In this document: one piece after another, positions 1 through 7,676 of the stretch
How positions within the stretch are numbered: the first letter of the stretch is position 1
How the letters are laid out: every line of letters begins with the position of its first letter
Source: Streptomyces sp. NRRL B-24484
GTDB taxonomy: Bacteria > Actinomycetota > Actinomycetes > Streptomycetales > Streptomycetaceae
NCBI RefSeq assembly: GCF_000717715.1
Contig: NZ_JOAI01000010.1
Location: 122,091 to 186,090, forward strand
DNA length: 64,000 nt
Direction: 5' to 3'
Translations under genes and position numbers: made by a program
Notes under the pieces: model-generated
What the model saw: the letters and a program-made list of their open reading frames with translations, nothing else
Told to the model about the DNA's origin: nothing
The model's database searches: none

Positions 1-564
1 TGGTACCACGAGGGCGTCCCCGGCCACCACCTGCAGCTCGCCCAGTGGACCCACCTCGCCGACCGGCTCTCGACCTACCAGGTCACCCTCGGCAGCGTCA
101 GCGCCAACCTGGAGGGCTGGGCGCTGTACGCGGAGCGCCTGATGGACGAGCTCGGCTACCTCACCGACCCCGGCCACCGGCTCGGCTACCTCAACGCGCA
201 GATGATGCGCGTGCTGCGGGTCATCGTCGACATCGGCATGCACGCCGGCCTGGACTTCCCCGCGGACTCCCCGTTCAAGGCGGGCGAGGCGATGCTGCCC
301 GACGACGCCCGGGAGTTCTTCGGCCGGTACTGCGGCCTGTCCGCCGATTTCCTGGACAGCGAGCTCGTCCGCTACCTCGGCATGCCCGGCCAGGCGATCG
401 GCTACAAGCTGGGCGAGCGCGCCTGGCTGACCGGCCGCGCCGCCGCCCGGGCCGCCGCCGAGGCCCGCGGCGAGGAGTTCGACCTCAAGGCCTGGCACAT
501 GGCCGCGCTGTCGCAGGGCTCGCTCGGCCTCGACGACCTGGTCGCGGAGCTGTCCGCGCTCTGA
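1..564 (+). CDS. DUF885 family protein, C-terminal part (5' end outside window)
   Basis: The frame is open from the first base and ends at TGA 562-564, giving 187 codons of a longer protein. It opens with WYHEGVPGHHLQ, the His/Glu-rich signature of DUF885 proteins, followed by NLEGWALYAERLMDEL, also typical of this family. DUF885 members are about 550-600 residues and are usually predicted to be metallopeptidase-like because of the HE...HH motif; the substrate is unknown. Only the last third is present, so signal peptide and start cannot be judged. The end of the gene is followed by an 11-bp repeat array. The family assignment is firm; enzymatic activity is inferred. Confidence 0.85.
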   Translation, partial: WYHEGVPGHHLQLAQWTHLADRLSTYQVTLGSVSANLEGWALYAERLMDELGYLTDPGHRLGYLNAQMMRVLRVIVDIGMHAGLDFPADSPFKAGEAMLPDDAREFFGRYCGLSADFLDSELVRYLGMPGQAIGYKLGERAWLTGRAAARAAAEARGEEFDLKAWHMAALSQGSLGLDDLVAELSAL

Positions 565-648
565 CCGCCGCCGGCCGGATCCCCGCGCCCGGGGTCGCAC
601 CGGCCCGGTCCGCCGCCGCGGCGGGCCGGTGCGACCCGTCACCGTGCC

Positions 649-720
649 GCAGACCGACCGCAGACCGACCGCAGACCGACCGCAGACCGACCGCAGACCG
701 ACCGCAGACCGACCGCAGAT
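649..720. repeat. 11-bp tandem repeat array, about 6.5 copies
   Basis: The unit GCAGACCGACC is repeated without change at 649, 660, 671, 682, 693 and 704, with a degenerate partial copy at 715. The 11-bp period is close to one helical turn, so all copies face the same side of the DNA. It lies between the DUF885 gene and the palindrome ahead of the MFS gene. Confidence 0.95.
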
Positions 721-754
721 CGGCCGGGGGACCGGCCGGAGGGCGGTGAGATGT

Positions 755-772
755 TTAGGACTTTAGTCCTAA
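755..772. promoter_or_regulatory. Perfect 18-bp palindromic operator-like site
   Basis: TTAGGACTTTAGTCCTAA has 8-bp perfect arms around TT and sits in a short AT-rich island (about 750-800) 108 bp ahead of the MFS start. Its core GGACTTTAGTCC fits the central GGACTWWAGTCC of the DosR/DevR box, but the flanks do not match the full 20-bp consensus. It probably binds a dimeric regulator of the MFS gene; which one is not known. Confidence 0.7.
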
Positions 773-880
773 TTCAGACATTTACTGACAAAAAACCTTG
801 CCCCTCGCCATCCCGAGAGATTCCCTGGGAGGAGCGCTGCGTGCGCCCTTCCCACCATCCCCTCCGGAAGGCGGCCCACG

Positions 881-2392
881 GTGTCCCTCCAGCACGCACA
901 GGACGAGCAGGCGGTCGACCCCCGCCGCTGGTGGGCCCTGGCAGTCATCGCCATCGCCCAGCTGATGATCGTCCTCGACGCGACGATCGTGAACATCGCC
1001 CTGCCCTCCGCCCAGAAGGACCTGGGCATATCCGACGGCAACAGACAGTGGGTCATCACGGCCTACACCCTGGCCTTCGGCGGCCTGCTGCTCCTCGGCG
1101 GCCGGATCGGCGACCTCTTCGGCCGCAAACGCACCTTCCTGATCGGCCTGCTGGGCTTCGCCCTGGCCTCCGCCATCGGCGGATTCGCCACCGAACCCTG
1201 GATGCTCTTCGGCGCACGCGCCCTGCAGGGCGCCTTCGGCGCACTCCTCGCACCCTCCGCGCTGTCGCTGCTCTCCACCACCTTCACCGACGCGAAGGAA
1301 CGCGCCACCGCCTTCGGCATCTTCGGTGCCCTCGCCGGCGGCGGCGCCGCGATCGGCCTGATCATGGGCGGCCTGCTCACCGAGTACCTGAACTGGCGCT
1401 GGTGCCTGTTCGTCAACATCCCGATCGCCATCGGCGCCGCCCTCGCCGCATCCGCGCTGCTCAAGCGCGACCACGTCGCCAAGGGACACCGCGTCAAGCT
1501 CGACCTGCCCGGCGCCGTCCTGGGCTGCGGCGGCCTGCTGCTGATCGTGTTCGGCACCTCCGAGGCCGTCTCCCGCGGCTGGGGCGACTGGCTGGTGCTG
1601 TCCTCGCTGTGCATCGGCGTCGCGCTGCTCTTCGTCTTCGTCCTCTTCGAACGCCGCACCGACCACCCGCTGCTGCCGCTGCACATCGTCTCCGACCGCA
1701 ACCGCGGCGGCGGCGCCATCGCCGTCGGCCTGGCCGTGATCGGCATGTTCGGCCTGTTCCTCTTCCTCACCTACTACATGCAGGTGGTCAAGGGCTTCTC
1801 GCCGGTCATGGCGGGCGTCTCCTTCCTGCCGATGACCGCGGCCATCATCATCAGCGCGACCGGCATCGCGGCCAACCTGATGACCCGGGTGCCCTCGCGG
1901 GCGCTCGTCGTCCCCGGCCTGCTGCTCGGCGCGGGCGGCATGGCCTGGCTGACCCAGATGAAGGTCGACAGCCCCTACGCGACCATGGTGCTGCCCGCCG
2001 AAATCCTGCTCGGCTTCGGCATGGGCCTGGTCTTCATGCCCTCGCTGAGCCTGGCGACCCTCGGCGTCGCGCCGAACGAGACCGGCGCGGCCTCGGCCAT
2101 CATCAACAGCGCCCAGCAGGTCGGCGGCTCGATCGGCGTCGCGCTGCTCAACACCATCGCCGCCAGCGCCACCGCGACCTGGCTGGCCACCCGCAACGCG
2201 GCCGATCCGAACATCCTCAAACAGGGCCAGGTGCACGGCTACGCGATCGCCACCACCGTCGCCATGGGCATCCTGCTGGTCGCCGCGGTCATCGCCTTCC
2301 TGATGATCGACCACAGGCCCTCGCCCGACGAGGCCCGCGCCGCGGCCGAACCGGCCCCGAGCACGGCCCGCCCCGCCGCCGAACCGCACTGA
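881..2392 (+). CDS. DHA2-family (14-TMS) MFS drug exporter
   Basis: 503 residues, start GTG 881 with GGAAGG about 10 nt upstream. The protein is almost entirely hydrophobic helices and carries the two hallmarks of the EmrB/QacA group: LDATIVNIALP in TM1 (residues 32-42) and motif A GGRIGDLFGRK in the loop after TM2 (73-83). The length fits the 14-helix DHA2 family, which expels drugs or metabolites by proton antiport. An Ala/Glu/Pro-rich tail of about 25 residues ends the protein. No TetR/MarR gene is adjacent, but the palindrome and 11-bp repeats upstream suggest tight control. The substrate cannot be predicted. Confidence 0.9.
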   Translation: MSLQHAQDEQAVDPRRWWALAVIAIAQLMIVLDATIVNIALPSAQKDLGISDGNRQWVITAYTLAFGGLLLLGGRIGDLFGRKRTFLIGLLGFALASAIGGFATEPWMLFGARALQGAFGALLAPSALSLLSTTFTDAKERATAFGIFGALAGGGAAIGLIMGGLLTEYLNWRWCLFVNIPIAIGAALAASALLKRDHVAKGHRVKLDLPGAVLGCGGLLLIVFGTSEAVSRGWGDWLVLSSLCIGVALLFVFVLFERRTDHPLLPLHIVSDRNRGGGAIAVGLAVIGMFGLFLFLTYYMQVVKGFSPVMAGVSFLPMTAAIIISATGIAANLMTRVPSRALVVPGLLLGAGGMAWLTQMKVDSPYATMVLPAEILLGFGMGLVFMPSLSLATLGVAPNETGAASAIINSAQQVGGSIGVALLNTIAASATATWLATRNAADPNILKQGQVHGYAIATTVAMGILLVAAVIAFLMIDHRPSPDEARAAAEPAPSTARPAAEPH

Positions 2393-2419
2393 CGGCGCAC
2401 CCCGGCCCGGGCGACACGC

Positions 2420-2453
2420 CGCCCCGGCCCTGGACTCCTCCGGGGCCGGGGCG
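2420..2453 (+). terminator. Hairpin terminator after MFS gene
   Basis: GC-rich arms CGCCCCGGCCC (2420-2430) and GGGCCGGGGCG (2443-2453) pair perfectly around a 12-nt loop, 27 bp after the MFS stop. There is no U tract, as is common in actinomycetes. Confidence 0.6.
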
Positions 2454-2558
2454 CGATCGTGTACGGATCTCTCACCGCTTTCCCACCTTCGGATCACCCG
2501 GTTCACAGCCCGGCGGCCCAGAGTGGAGCCGACACCCCCGGCCAGGAGGAGTTCGCCG

Positions 2559-3371
2559 ATGAGCAGCCCCCGCACGTCCCGCCCCCGGCTCCGGCCGCTG
2601 CTCGCCACCCCGGCGGCGGCCCTCGCCACGGCGGGACTGCTCGCAGCCGCCCACGTCCTCGGCAGCTCGCCCGCCACCGCCTCGCCCGCCGTCACGGCCG
2701 TCCTCGACGCCGCCCCCGTCCTCGGCACCACCGGCACCGCCCCCGCCGACCCCTCGGCCGCCCGGGTCGGCGCGCTGTTCAGCGGAGACGTCGGGCCCGG
2801 CCACCACTTCTGCTCCGCCAGCGTGCTGCAGAGCCCGACCCGCGACCTCGTCCTCACCGCCGCCCACTGCGTCGGCAGCACCGACGGCCTGAGCTTCGTC
2901 CCCGCCTACCGCGACGGCAGCGCCCCGTACGGCAGCTGGAAGGTCACCGCGATCTACGCCCCCGACAGCTGGACGCAGGACCGCGACGAGGACACCGACT
3001 ACGCGATCCTCCGGGTCGCCCCGGCCTCCGACGGCCACCGGATCGAGGACGTCGTCGGCGGCAACGCCCTCGGACTGGACGACGCCTTCACCTCGCAGGT
3101 CCGCCTCTACGGCTACCCGGCCCGCGCCGAGGCGCCGCTGATGTGCACCGACACCACCACCCGGCAGTCCGCCACCCAGCGCCGCATCGACTGCCCCGGC
3201 TACCCCGGCGGCACCAGCGGCGGGCCCTGGATCAGCACCCGCACCGGTGAGGTCATCGGCGTCATCGGCGGCTACCAGGAGGGCGGCGACACCGACGACA
3301 CCTCCTACAGCTCGTACTTCGACCACACCATGACCACCCTCTACCGCCAGGCGGTGACCGCGGCGCCCTGA
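2559..3371 (+). CDS. Secreted trypsin-like serine protease
   Basis: 270 residues. ATG 2559 is chosen because AGGAGGA (2544-2550) lies 8 nt upstream; an in-frame GTG at 2523 has no such site. Residues 1-42 form an export signal (Arg-rich start, hydrophobic stretch, Ala-rich end). The S1 triad is visible: His103 in TAAHC, Asp147 in DTDYAILRV and Ser220 in GGTSGGPW. Cys89/Cys104 and Cys196/Cys212 could form disulfides. It resembles the extracellular trypsin-like proteases of streptomycetes, probably nutritional; specificity is not evident. Its 3' end overlaps the convergent ATP-binding gene by 31 bp. Confidence 0.9.
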   Translation: MSSPRTSRPRLRPLLATPAAALATAGLLAAAHVLGSSPATASPAVTAVLDAAPVLGTTGTAPADPSAARVGALFSGDVGPGHHFCSASVLQSPTRDLVLTAAHCVGSTDGLSFVPAYRDGSAPYGSWKVTAIYAPDSWTQDRDEDTDYAILRVAPASDGHRIEDVVGGNALGLDDAFTSQVRLYGYPARAEAPLMCTDTTTRQSATQRRIDCPGYPGGTSGGPWISTRTGEVIGVIGGYQEGGDTDDTSYSSYFDHTMTTLYRQAVTAAP

Positions 3372-3955
3372 GGCGGCGGCAGCGCCGTGCCGCACAGCCG
3401 GCAGCGCGGCGGCGGACCGGGCGGGAGCGCGGCGACCGGTACGGCGGCGACCGGAACGGCAGCGACCGGAACGGCAGCGACCGGAACGGCAGCGACCGGA
3501 ACGGCTGCCGGTGCCGCGGCGGCCTCCACGACCCCGTCGGCGGCCCCGGCGCCCTGCGGCCCGGAGGGATCCCGGCGGGCCGGTGCCAGTTCGGCCCAGA
3601 CGGTGCGCCGCCCGTCGGCCTCGCCGACCGCCCCCCAGTGCTCCGCCAGCGCGTCGACGATCCGCAGGCCCCGCCCGAAGTCGCCCGCGTCGACCGGCGG
3701 CCGGTGCGCCGGGCGGTCGTCCGCCGTTCCCTCGTCGGTGACCGAGACGCGGACGGCCCCGCGCCGGCGGCGGACCTCCACCCACAGGGCGCCGCCCGCC
3801 CCGGAGCGGCTGTGCATCACCGCGTTGGTCACCAGCTCGGAGACGACCAGCACCGCGTCCTCGGCCCGCGCCGAGGGTTCGAGCGCGTCGCGGACCATCC
3901 GCCGCGCCGCTCGCACGGACTCGGGCACACCGGGGAACCGGGCGATCCACATCAT
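3341..3955 (-). CDS. RsbW-like ATP-binding protein (HATPase) with repeat tail and CxxC end
   Basis: 204 residues from ATG 3955 with GGAGGGG 9 nt upstream; an in-frame start at 4063 lacks a good site. The first 125 residues are a GHKL ATPase domain of the anti-sigma-factor kinase type: N box ELVTNAVMHS (40-49), VTDEG (72-76) and FGRGLRIVDAL (93-103). Streptomycetes carry many such proteins, which phosphorylate or bind STAS antagonists or sigma factors. Unusual additions are five perfect VPVAA units (152-176) and a final CRLCGTALP with one CxxC. Divergent from gntR and overlapping the protease 3' end by 31 bp. The partner is unknown. Confidence 0.8.
   Translation of the reverse strand: MMWIARFPGVPESVRAARRMVRDALEPSARAEDAVLVVSELVTNAVMHSRSGAGGALWVEVRRRRGAVRVSVTDEGTADDRPAHRPPVDAGDFGRGLRIVDALAEHWGAVGEADGRRTVWAELAPARRDPSGPQGAGAADGVVEAAAAPAAVPVAAVPVAAVPVAAVPVAAVPVAALPPGPPPRCRLCGTALPPPQGAAVTAWR
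3428..3502 (-). repeat. 15-bp coding repeat, five copies (VPVAA)
   Basis: Five near-identical 15-bp units (plus strand GCGACCGGAACGGCA) encode five VPVAA pentapeptides in the ATP-binding protein. The period is a multiple of three, so copy-number changes keep the frame. Confidence 0.9.
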
Positions 3956-4083
3956 GCTGCTGCACCCCTCCGACGGACACTCCGCAGTCGGCCGACCACG
4001 CATCGTCAACCTCGAATGCGAGCTTGAAAGCTCGGGTACGGCGTTGTCAAGCTGATCCGACATTCCGTGAGACGGGGGTTGAC

Positions 4084-4869
4084 GTGGGCGAGTTGGGGCG
4101 ACCGGCCTATCTGCGACTGGCCGACGTGCTGCGCTCGCGGATCCTCTCCGGCGAGCACCAGCCCGGCGCGCGGATGCCGAGCATCGCCGACCTCTGCCGC
4201 CAGCACGGACTCTCCGAGCAGCCCGTCCGGCAGGCGCTGCGGGTGCTCAACTCCGAGGGCCTGACCGAGGGCCGGCCCGGCTCCGGCACCTACGTCCGCC
4301 GCCGCCCGGCGCCCGCCCGGATCCCCCGCGGACGCTACGACGCGGCCGGCAGCCCCTTCGCCGGCGCGGGCCGCGACCCCGGCCCCGGCGGCGTCCCGCA
4401 CTGGACGCACGACTCCCAGAAGACCTGGGCGACCGGCGCGCTCGCGCTCCGGCTGCGGATCGCCGAGGGCGACCCGATCATGCAGACCCAGTACGTCTTC
4501 CTCGCCGCCGACCGGCCCGCCCAGCTGTCCACCAGCTGGGAGCCGCTCGCCCTGACCGGCGGCACCGTCGCCGCCCGGCCCGAGTACGGCCCGCTGGCCG
4601 GGCTCGGCGTGGTCGAACGGATGGCCGGGATCGGCCTGACCGTCACCCGGGTCACCGAGGACGTCACCGCCCGCCCGGTGCTGGAGGCCGAGTCCGGCCC
4701 GCTGGGCGTGGCGCTGGGCTCCACCGTGCTCTCCATCGAGCGCACCCACTGGGCCGGCGGCCTCCCCGTGGAGACCGCCGACATCGTCCTCGCCGCCGAG
4801 CGCAGCCGGCTGGTCTACGAGATCGGCGTGCCCGCCGGAATCACCCCGGAGAGTGACGTCCTCCGCTGA
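4084..4869 (+). CDS. GntR-family regulator with UTRA domain (HutC type)
   Basis: 261 residues from GTG 4084, with the purine-rich GACGGGGG just upstream. The N-terminus is a GntR winged helix (about residues 5-70): PAYLRLADVLRSRI, ARMPSIADLCRQHGLSEQPVRQAL and PGSGTYVRRR. Residues about 95-255 form a UTRA effector domain, including DPIMQTQYVFLAADRPAQ and SIERTHWAGGLPVETADIVL. Such proteins are small-ligand-responsive repressors. It is divergent from the RsbW-like gene, with about 130 bp between starts, and is followed by the LtrA gene, which may be a target. The ligand is unknown. Confidence 0.9.
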   Translation: MGELGRPAYLRLADVLRSRILSGEHQPGARMPSIADLCRQHGLSEQPVRQALRVLNSEGLTEGRPGSGTYVRRRPAPARIPRGRYDAAGSPFAGAGRDPGPGGVPHWTHDSQKTWATGALALRLRIAEGDPIMQTQYVFLAADRPAQLSTSWEPLALTGGTVAARPEYGPLAGLGVVERMAGIGLTVTRVTEDVTARPVLEAESGPLGVALGSTVLSIERTHWAGGLPVETADIVLAAERSRLVYEIGVPAGITPESDVLR

Positions 4870-4978
4870 TCCGGGGCATTCGCCCCCACCCCGCGCGCGC
4901 CGGGGGCGCGTTCTCGCTTGCGTGCGCCGGTTGCCCCGTACACTCCCGGCACCGGGACAACGGGAGGTGCCGCACACC

Positions 4979-6148
4979 GTGACCGCCGCCGACAGCGCGC
5001 CCGCCGAAGCCGCGCCCGAGGAACGCCGGGCGGACTGGTTCGAGCTCTTCTTCGACCTGGTCTTCGTGGTGACCGTGGCCATCCTCGCCCGCGGACTGCA
5101 CGGCGACCCGGGCGGCGCCGAGTTCGGCAGGTTCCTGGTGCTCTTCTTCCCGGCCTGGTGGGCCTGGGTCAACCTGATGGCCACCGTCAACGTCTCCGGC
5201 CGGGACATCGACCGCGCGCTCAGCCAGCCCATGCTGATCGCCGCCATGCCCGGTCTCGGCGTGATGGCCGCCGCCGCACCCGAGGGGCTCGGCGGCCACG
5301 CCTGGCTCTACGCCCTCGGCGCCGCCTGGGTGCGGGTGGTCTGCTTCCTGGTGTGGCTGCGGCCCGCCCTGCGCCGGGAGACCGCGCTGCCGCTCTGGCG
5401 CCCGGTGGCCTACTGCCTCGTCCCGGCCGCGCTGTGGGCGGTCTCCGCCGTCCTCCCGGACGGCTGGCGGTTCGCCCTCTGGGGGATCGCCATCGCCCTG
5501 GAGATCGCCCTGCTGGCGATCCGCAGCGAGTACGGCACCGTCCTCTACGCCCGGCTGTCGATCGAGCACCTGGTCGAGCGGATCACCCTGTTCGTGGTGA
5601 TCGTCCTCGGCGAGAGCGTCTTCACCGTCGTCGCGACCTTCGCCGACCACCTCACCGCGGCCTCCGGCGCGGCCGCCCTCGCCGCCTTCCTGCTGGTCGC
5701 CGAACTCGCAGCGGTCTTCTTCGTCTGGGGCACGACCGTCGCCGCACGCGGCCTCGGCCGCGCCCAGGCCGGAAAGGCCCACCGGATCATCCGCGACACC
5801 GTGATGTACCTGCCGTACTTCCTGGTCGCCGCGGTCACCCTGCTCGCCGCCGCCCTCGGCACCGCCGTCGCCGAACCCTCGCACCCCCTGCCGTCCGGCG
5901 CCGACTGGGCGCTCTGCGCAGGCGTGCTGGGCTTCTACACGACCAACGCGGCGATCGCCCTGCGCTACGGCGAGCCGACCCGCGCGGTCCTCGGCTGGTA
6001 CGGCCCCTGCCTGGTGCTGACGGCCGTCCTGCTGGTGCCCGGCGCCCTGCTGCTGCCGGCCTGGGCCGCCGTCCTCTGCGGCGCCGCCGAGGTCCTCGCC
6101 CTCACCCTGCTGGTCAAGCACCGCGTCCACCGCGCCCGGCCGGCCTGA
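4979..6148 (+). CDS. Low-temperature-requirement A (LtrA) family membrane protein
   Basis: 389 residues from GTG 4979 with GGAGGT 10 nt upstream. The N-terminal WFELFFDLVFVVTVAILARGL is the LtrA signature, and LSIEHLVERITLFVVIVLGE also fits the family. About ten to twelve hydrophobic helices fill the rest, ending in a short basic tail. LtrA was named from Listeria cold growth; its biochemical role is unknown. A TACACT element at about 4938 could be the -10. It may be controlled by the upstream GntR protein. Convergent with the SRPBCC gene. Confidence 0.85.
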   Translation: MTAADSAPAEAAPEERRADWFELFFDLVFVVTVAILARGLHGDPGGAEFGRFLVLFFPAWWAWVNLMATVNVSGRDIDRALSQPMLIAAMPGLGVMAAAAPEGLGGHAWLYALGAAWVRVVCFLVWLRPALRRETALPLWRPVAYCLVPAALWAVSAVLPDGWRFALWGIAIALEIALLAIRSEYGTVLYARLSIEHLVERITLFVVIVLGESVFTVVATFADHLTAASGAAALAAFLLVAELAAVFFVWGTTVAARGLGRAQAGKAHRIIRDTVMYLPYFLVAAVTLLAAALGTAVAEPSHPLPSGADWALCAGVLGFYTTNAAIALRYGEPTRAVLGWYGPCLVLTAVLLVPGALLLPAWAAVLCGAAEVLALTLLVKHRVHRARPA

Positions 6149-6199
6149 CCGCGGGTGCGGTGCGACCCGGTCGCAGCGGCCGGCCGGTGCCCGCCCGGG

Positions 6200-6739
6200 C
6201 TACGGACGGTCGGCGGCGCCCTCGGCGAGGGCCTTGACCCCGGCCAGGGTGGCCTCGATGCCGGTGCGCAGTTCGTCGAGCCGCCCGGCCACCAACTGCT
6301 CCTCCCGCTCCGGCATCCGGTCGATCCAGGGGCTGATCCCGGAGCGGCCGGGCCCGATCCGAACGGAGTGCCGCAGCCGGGTGCCGTCACCCTCCGGCGC
6401 CAGCTCGAACCGCCAGGTGGCCATCCGGTCCGCGGGGTCGTCCGCGGCCTCGCCGTACCGGCCGTCCGCGTCCAGGACGGCCCAGCCGAAGACCCGCTCG
6501 GCGTCGAACTCGACGATCTGCGAGACCGTCCGCCAGTCGCCCGCCACCGGATGCCGGTTGAAGCCCTCGAAGCGCGCCCCCAGTGCGGGTTCCCCTGCCC
6601 CGCCGAGCCACCCCACCCGGTGCAGCTCGGGGCTGAGCCGGGCCGGCAGCCCGATGTCGGTCACCAGCTCCCAGACCCGTGCCGGAGCCGCCCCCACCTC
6701 GACCTCGCCCCGTGCCACGGGCCCGTCCGCGTACCGCAT
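6200..6739 (-). CDS. SRPBCC-superfamily (START-like) protein
   Basis: 179 residues from ATG 6739, preceded by a GGAGGGGG Shine-Dalgarno; an upstream in-frame start at 6835 would add a low-complexity leader. The protein begins GEVEVGAAPARVWELVTDIGLPARLSPE, the typical first strand and helix of polyketide-cyclase-like/START folds, and ends with a long amphipathic helix (EEQLVAGRLDELRTGIEATL) that would close the ligand cavity. Members bind hydrophobic ligands; no catalytic residue identifies a reaction. It lies downstream of the tRNA-Arg terminator on the same strand. Confidence 0.75.
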   Translation of the reverse strand: MRYADGPVARGEVEVGAAPARVWELVTDIGLPARLSPELHRVGWLGGAGEPALGARFEGFNRHPVAGDWRTVSQIVEFDAERVFGWAVLDADGRYGEAADDPADRMATWRFELAPEGDGTRLRHSVRIGPGRSGISPWIDRMPEREEQLVAGRLDELRTGIEATLAGVKALAEGAADRP

Positions 6740-6839
6740 GCCGCCCCCTCCGCCGTCCGAACCACGGTGTACGGCCGAGTCTGCCCGAGGGCCTGACGGG
6801 CACTCAGTCCGGGGTTCCCGTCCGGCCCGGAACACGACG

Positions 6840-6868
6840 AAGGCCCAGGTCCTGTGGACCCGGGCCTT
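6840..6868 (-). terminator. Hairpin downstream of tRNA-Arg
   Basis: Arms of 13 bp (6840-6852 and 6856-6868) with one mismatch and a 3-nt loop. It is 22 bp beyond the 3' end of the tRNA and separates it from the SRPBCC gene. Confidence 0.7.
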
Positions 6869-6889
6869 GCACGTGCACTTGCTGGGAAG

Positions 6890-6961
6890 TGCCCCCGGTA
6901 GGATTCGAACCTACGCACCCGCCTCCGGAGGGCGGTGCTCTATCCCCTGAGCTACGGGGGC
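6890..6961 (-). tRNA. tRNA-Arg (anticodon CCG)
   Basis: The minus strand folds into a full cloverleaf of 72 nt: acceptor GCCCCCG/CGGGGGC with discriminator A, D arm GCTC...GAGC, anticodon stem CCGCC/GGCGG with loop CTCCGGA (anticodon CCG, reading CGG) and T arm GTAGG-TTCGAAT-CCTAC. The 3' CCA is not encoded. CGG is a heavily used Arg codon at this base composition. Confidence 0.97.
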
Positions 6962-7101
6962 CTCTCGGCCGTCGCTTGCTGCGACGTGGAGAACACTACC
7001 AGGCCCGACGGGTGATCCGTGCACGGGTTTCGCGGGGCGGCGCGGCCGTACCTGAGGGGGTGGAAGTGGGGAAAGGCCGGACGCGGGGGTGGGCGCGCGG
7101 C

Positions 7102-7107
7102 TACCCT
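7102..7107 (+). promoter_or_regulatory. -10 element TACCCT for a leaderless gene
   Basis: TACCCT ends 7 nt before GTG 7115, so the transcript would start at or next to the start codon; no Shine-Dalgarno is present. Confidence 0.5.
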
Positions 7108-7114
7108 CGGTGAT

Positions 7115-7594
7115 GTGCCGGGAACGTCCGGGCGGGTCCTCGTGGTGGACGACAGCGAGGTGATCCGCCAGCTGATCAGAGTGAACCTCGAGCTGGAGGG
7201 CTTCGAGGTGGTCACCGCCGCCGACGGCGCCGAGTGCCTGGAGGTCGTCCGCCGGGTGCGCCCCGACGTGGTGACGCTGGACGTGGTGATGCCGCGGCTC
7301 GACGGCCTGAAGACCGCCGCCCGACTGCGCGCCTCCGCCGAGACCCGGGCGCTGCCCATCGCGATCGTCAGCGCCTGCACCCCCGCCGACCTCGACCGCG
7401 GCGAGTCCGTCGGCGTGGACGGCTATCTGGCCAAGCCCTTCGACCCGGCGGACCTGGTCGCCCTGGTGCGCCGGCTGCTGCAGCAGGGCCCCGGCGGCGC
7501 GGTCGGCGGCGACGGCCCGTCCGGTTACGCTTTCGGCGGCGAGCGCCCCGAACACTCCGCGGCATTCCGCTCTCGGCGAACAGATCGCCCTTGA
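7115..7594 (+). CDS. Single-domain response regulator (CheY-like receiver)
   Basis: 159 residues from GTG 7115; the upstream in-frame extension is low-complexity and there is a -10 at leaderless distance. Receiver signatures are complete: acidic pair VVDDSE, phospho-acceptor Asp in VVTLDVVMPRLDG, and Lys in GYLAKPFDPADL. No DNA-binding domain follows, only about 35 Gly/Arg-rich residues. It may act as a phosphotransfer partner or protein-binding switch. No kinase is adjacent. The argS promoter starts 70 bp after its stop. Confidence 0.85.
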   Translation: MPGTSGRVLVVDDSEVIRQLIRVNLELEGFEVVTAADGAECLEVVRRVRPDVVTLDVVMPRLDGLKTAARLRASAETRALPIAIVSACTPADLDRGESVGVDGYLAKPFDPADLVALVRRLLQQGPGGAVGGDGPSGYAFGGERPEHSAAFRSRRTDRP

Positions 7595-7663
7595 CGGTCC
7601 CGCTCCCTGGTGCAACGCGTCTCAACCGGCAAACCGAGTGGCGGACGGGCACCCCGTCTCGCC

Positions 7664-7669
7664 TACGCT
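7664..7669 (+). promoter_or_regulatory. -10 element TACGCT, leaderless argS promoter
   Basis: TACGCT is followed by 7 nt and then GTG 7677. There is no ribosome-binding site, which supports 7677 as both transcription and translation start. Confidence 0.55.
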
Positions 7670-7676
7670 TGGCGTC

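Noticed and set aside
649..720. CRISPR array
   Set aside because: The 11-bp units are contiguous with no spacers, and there are no cas genes.
782..2881. Minus-strand open frame of 699 codons across the MFS gene
   Set aside because: Composition artefact of GC-rich DNA; Gln/Asp/Gly repeats mirror the real gene.
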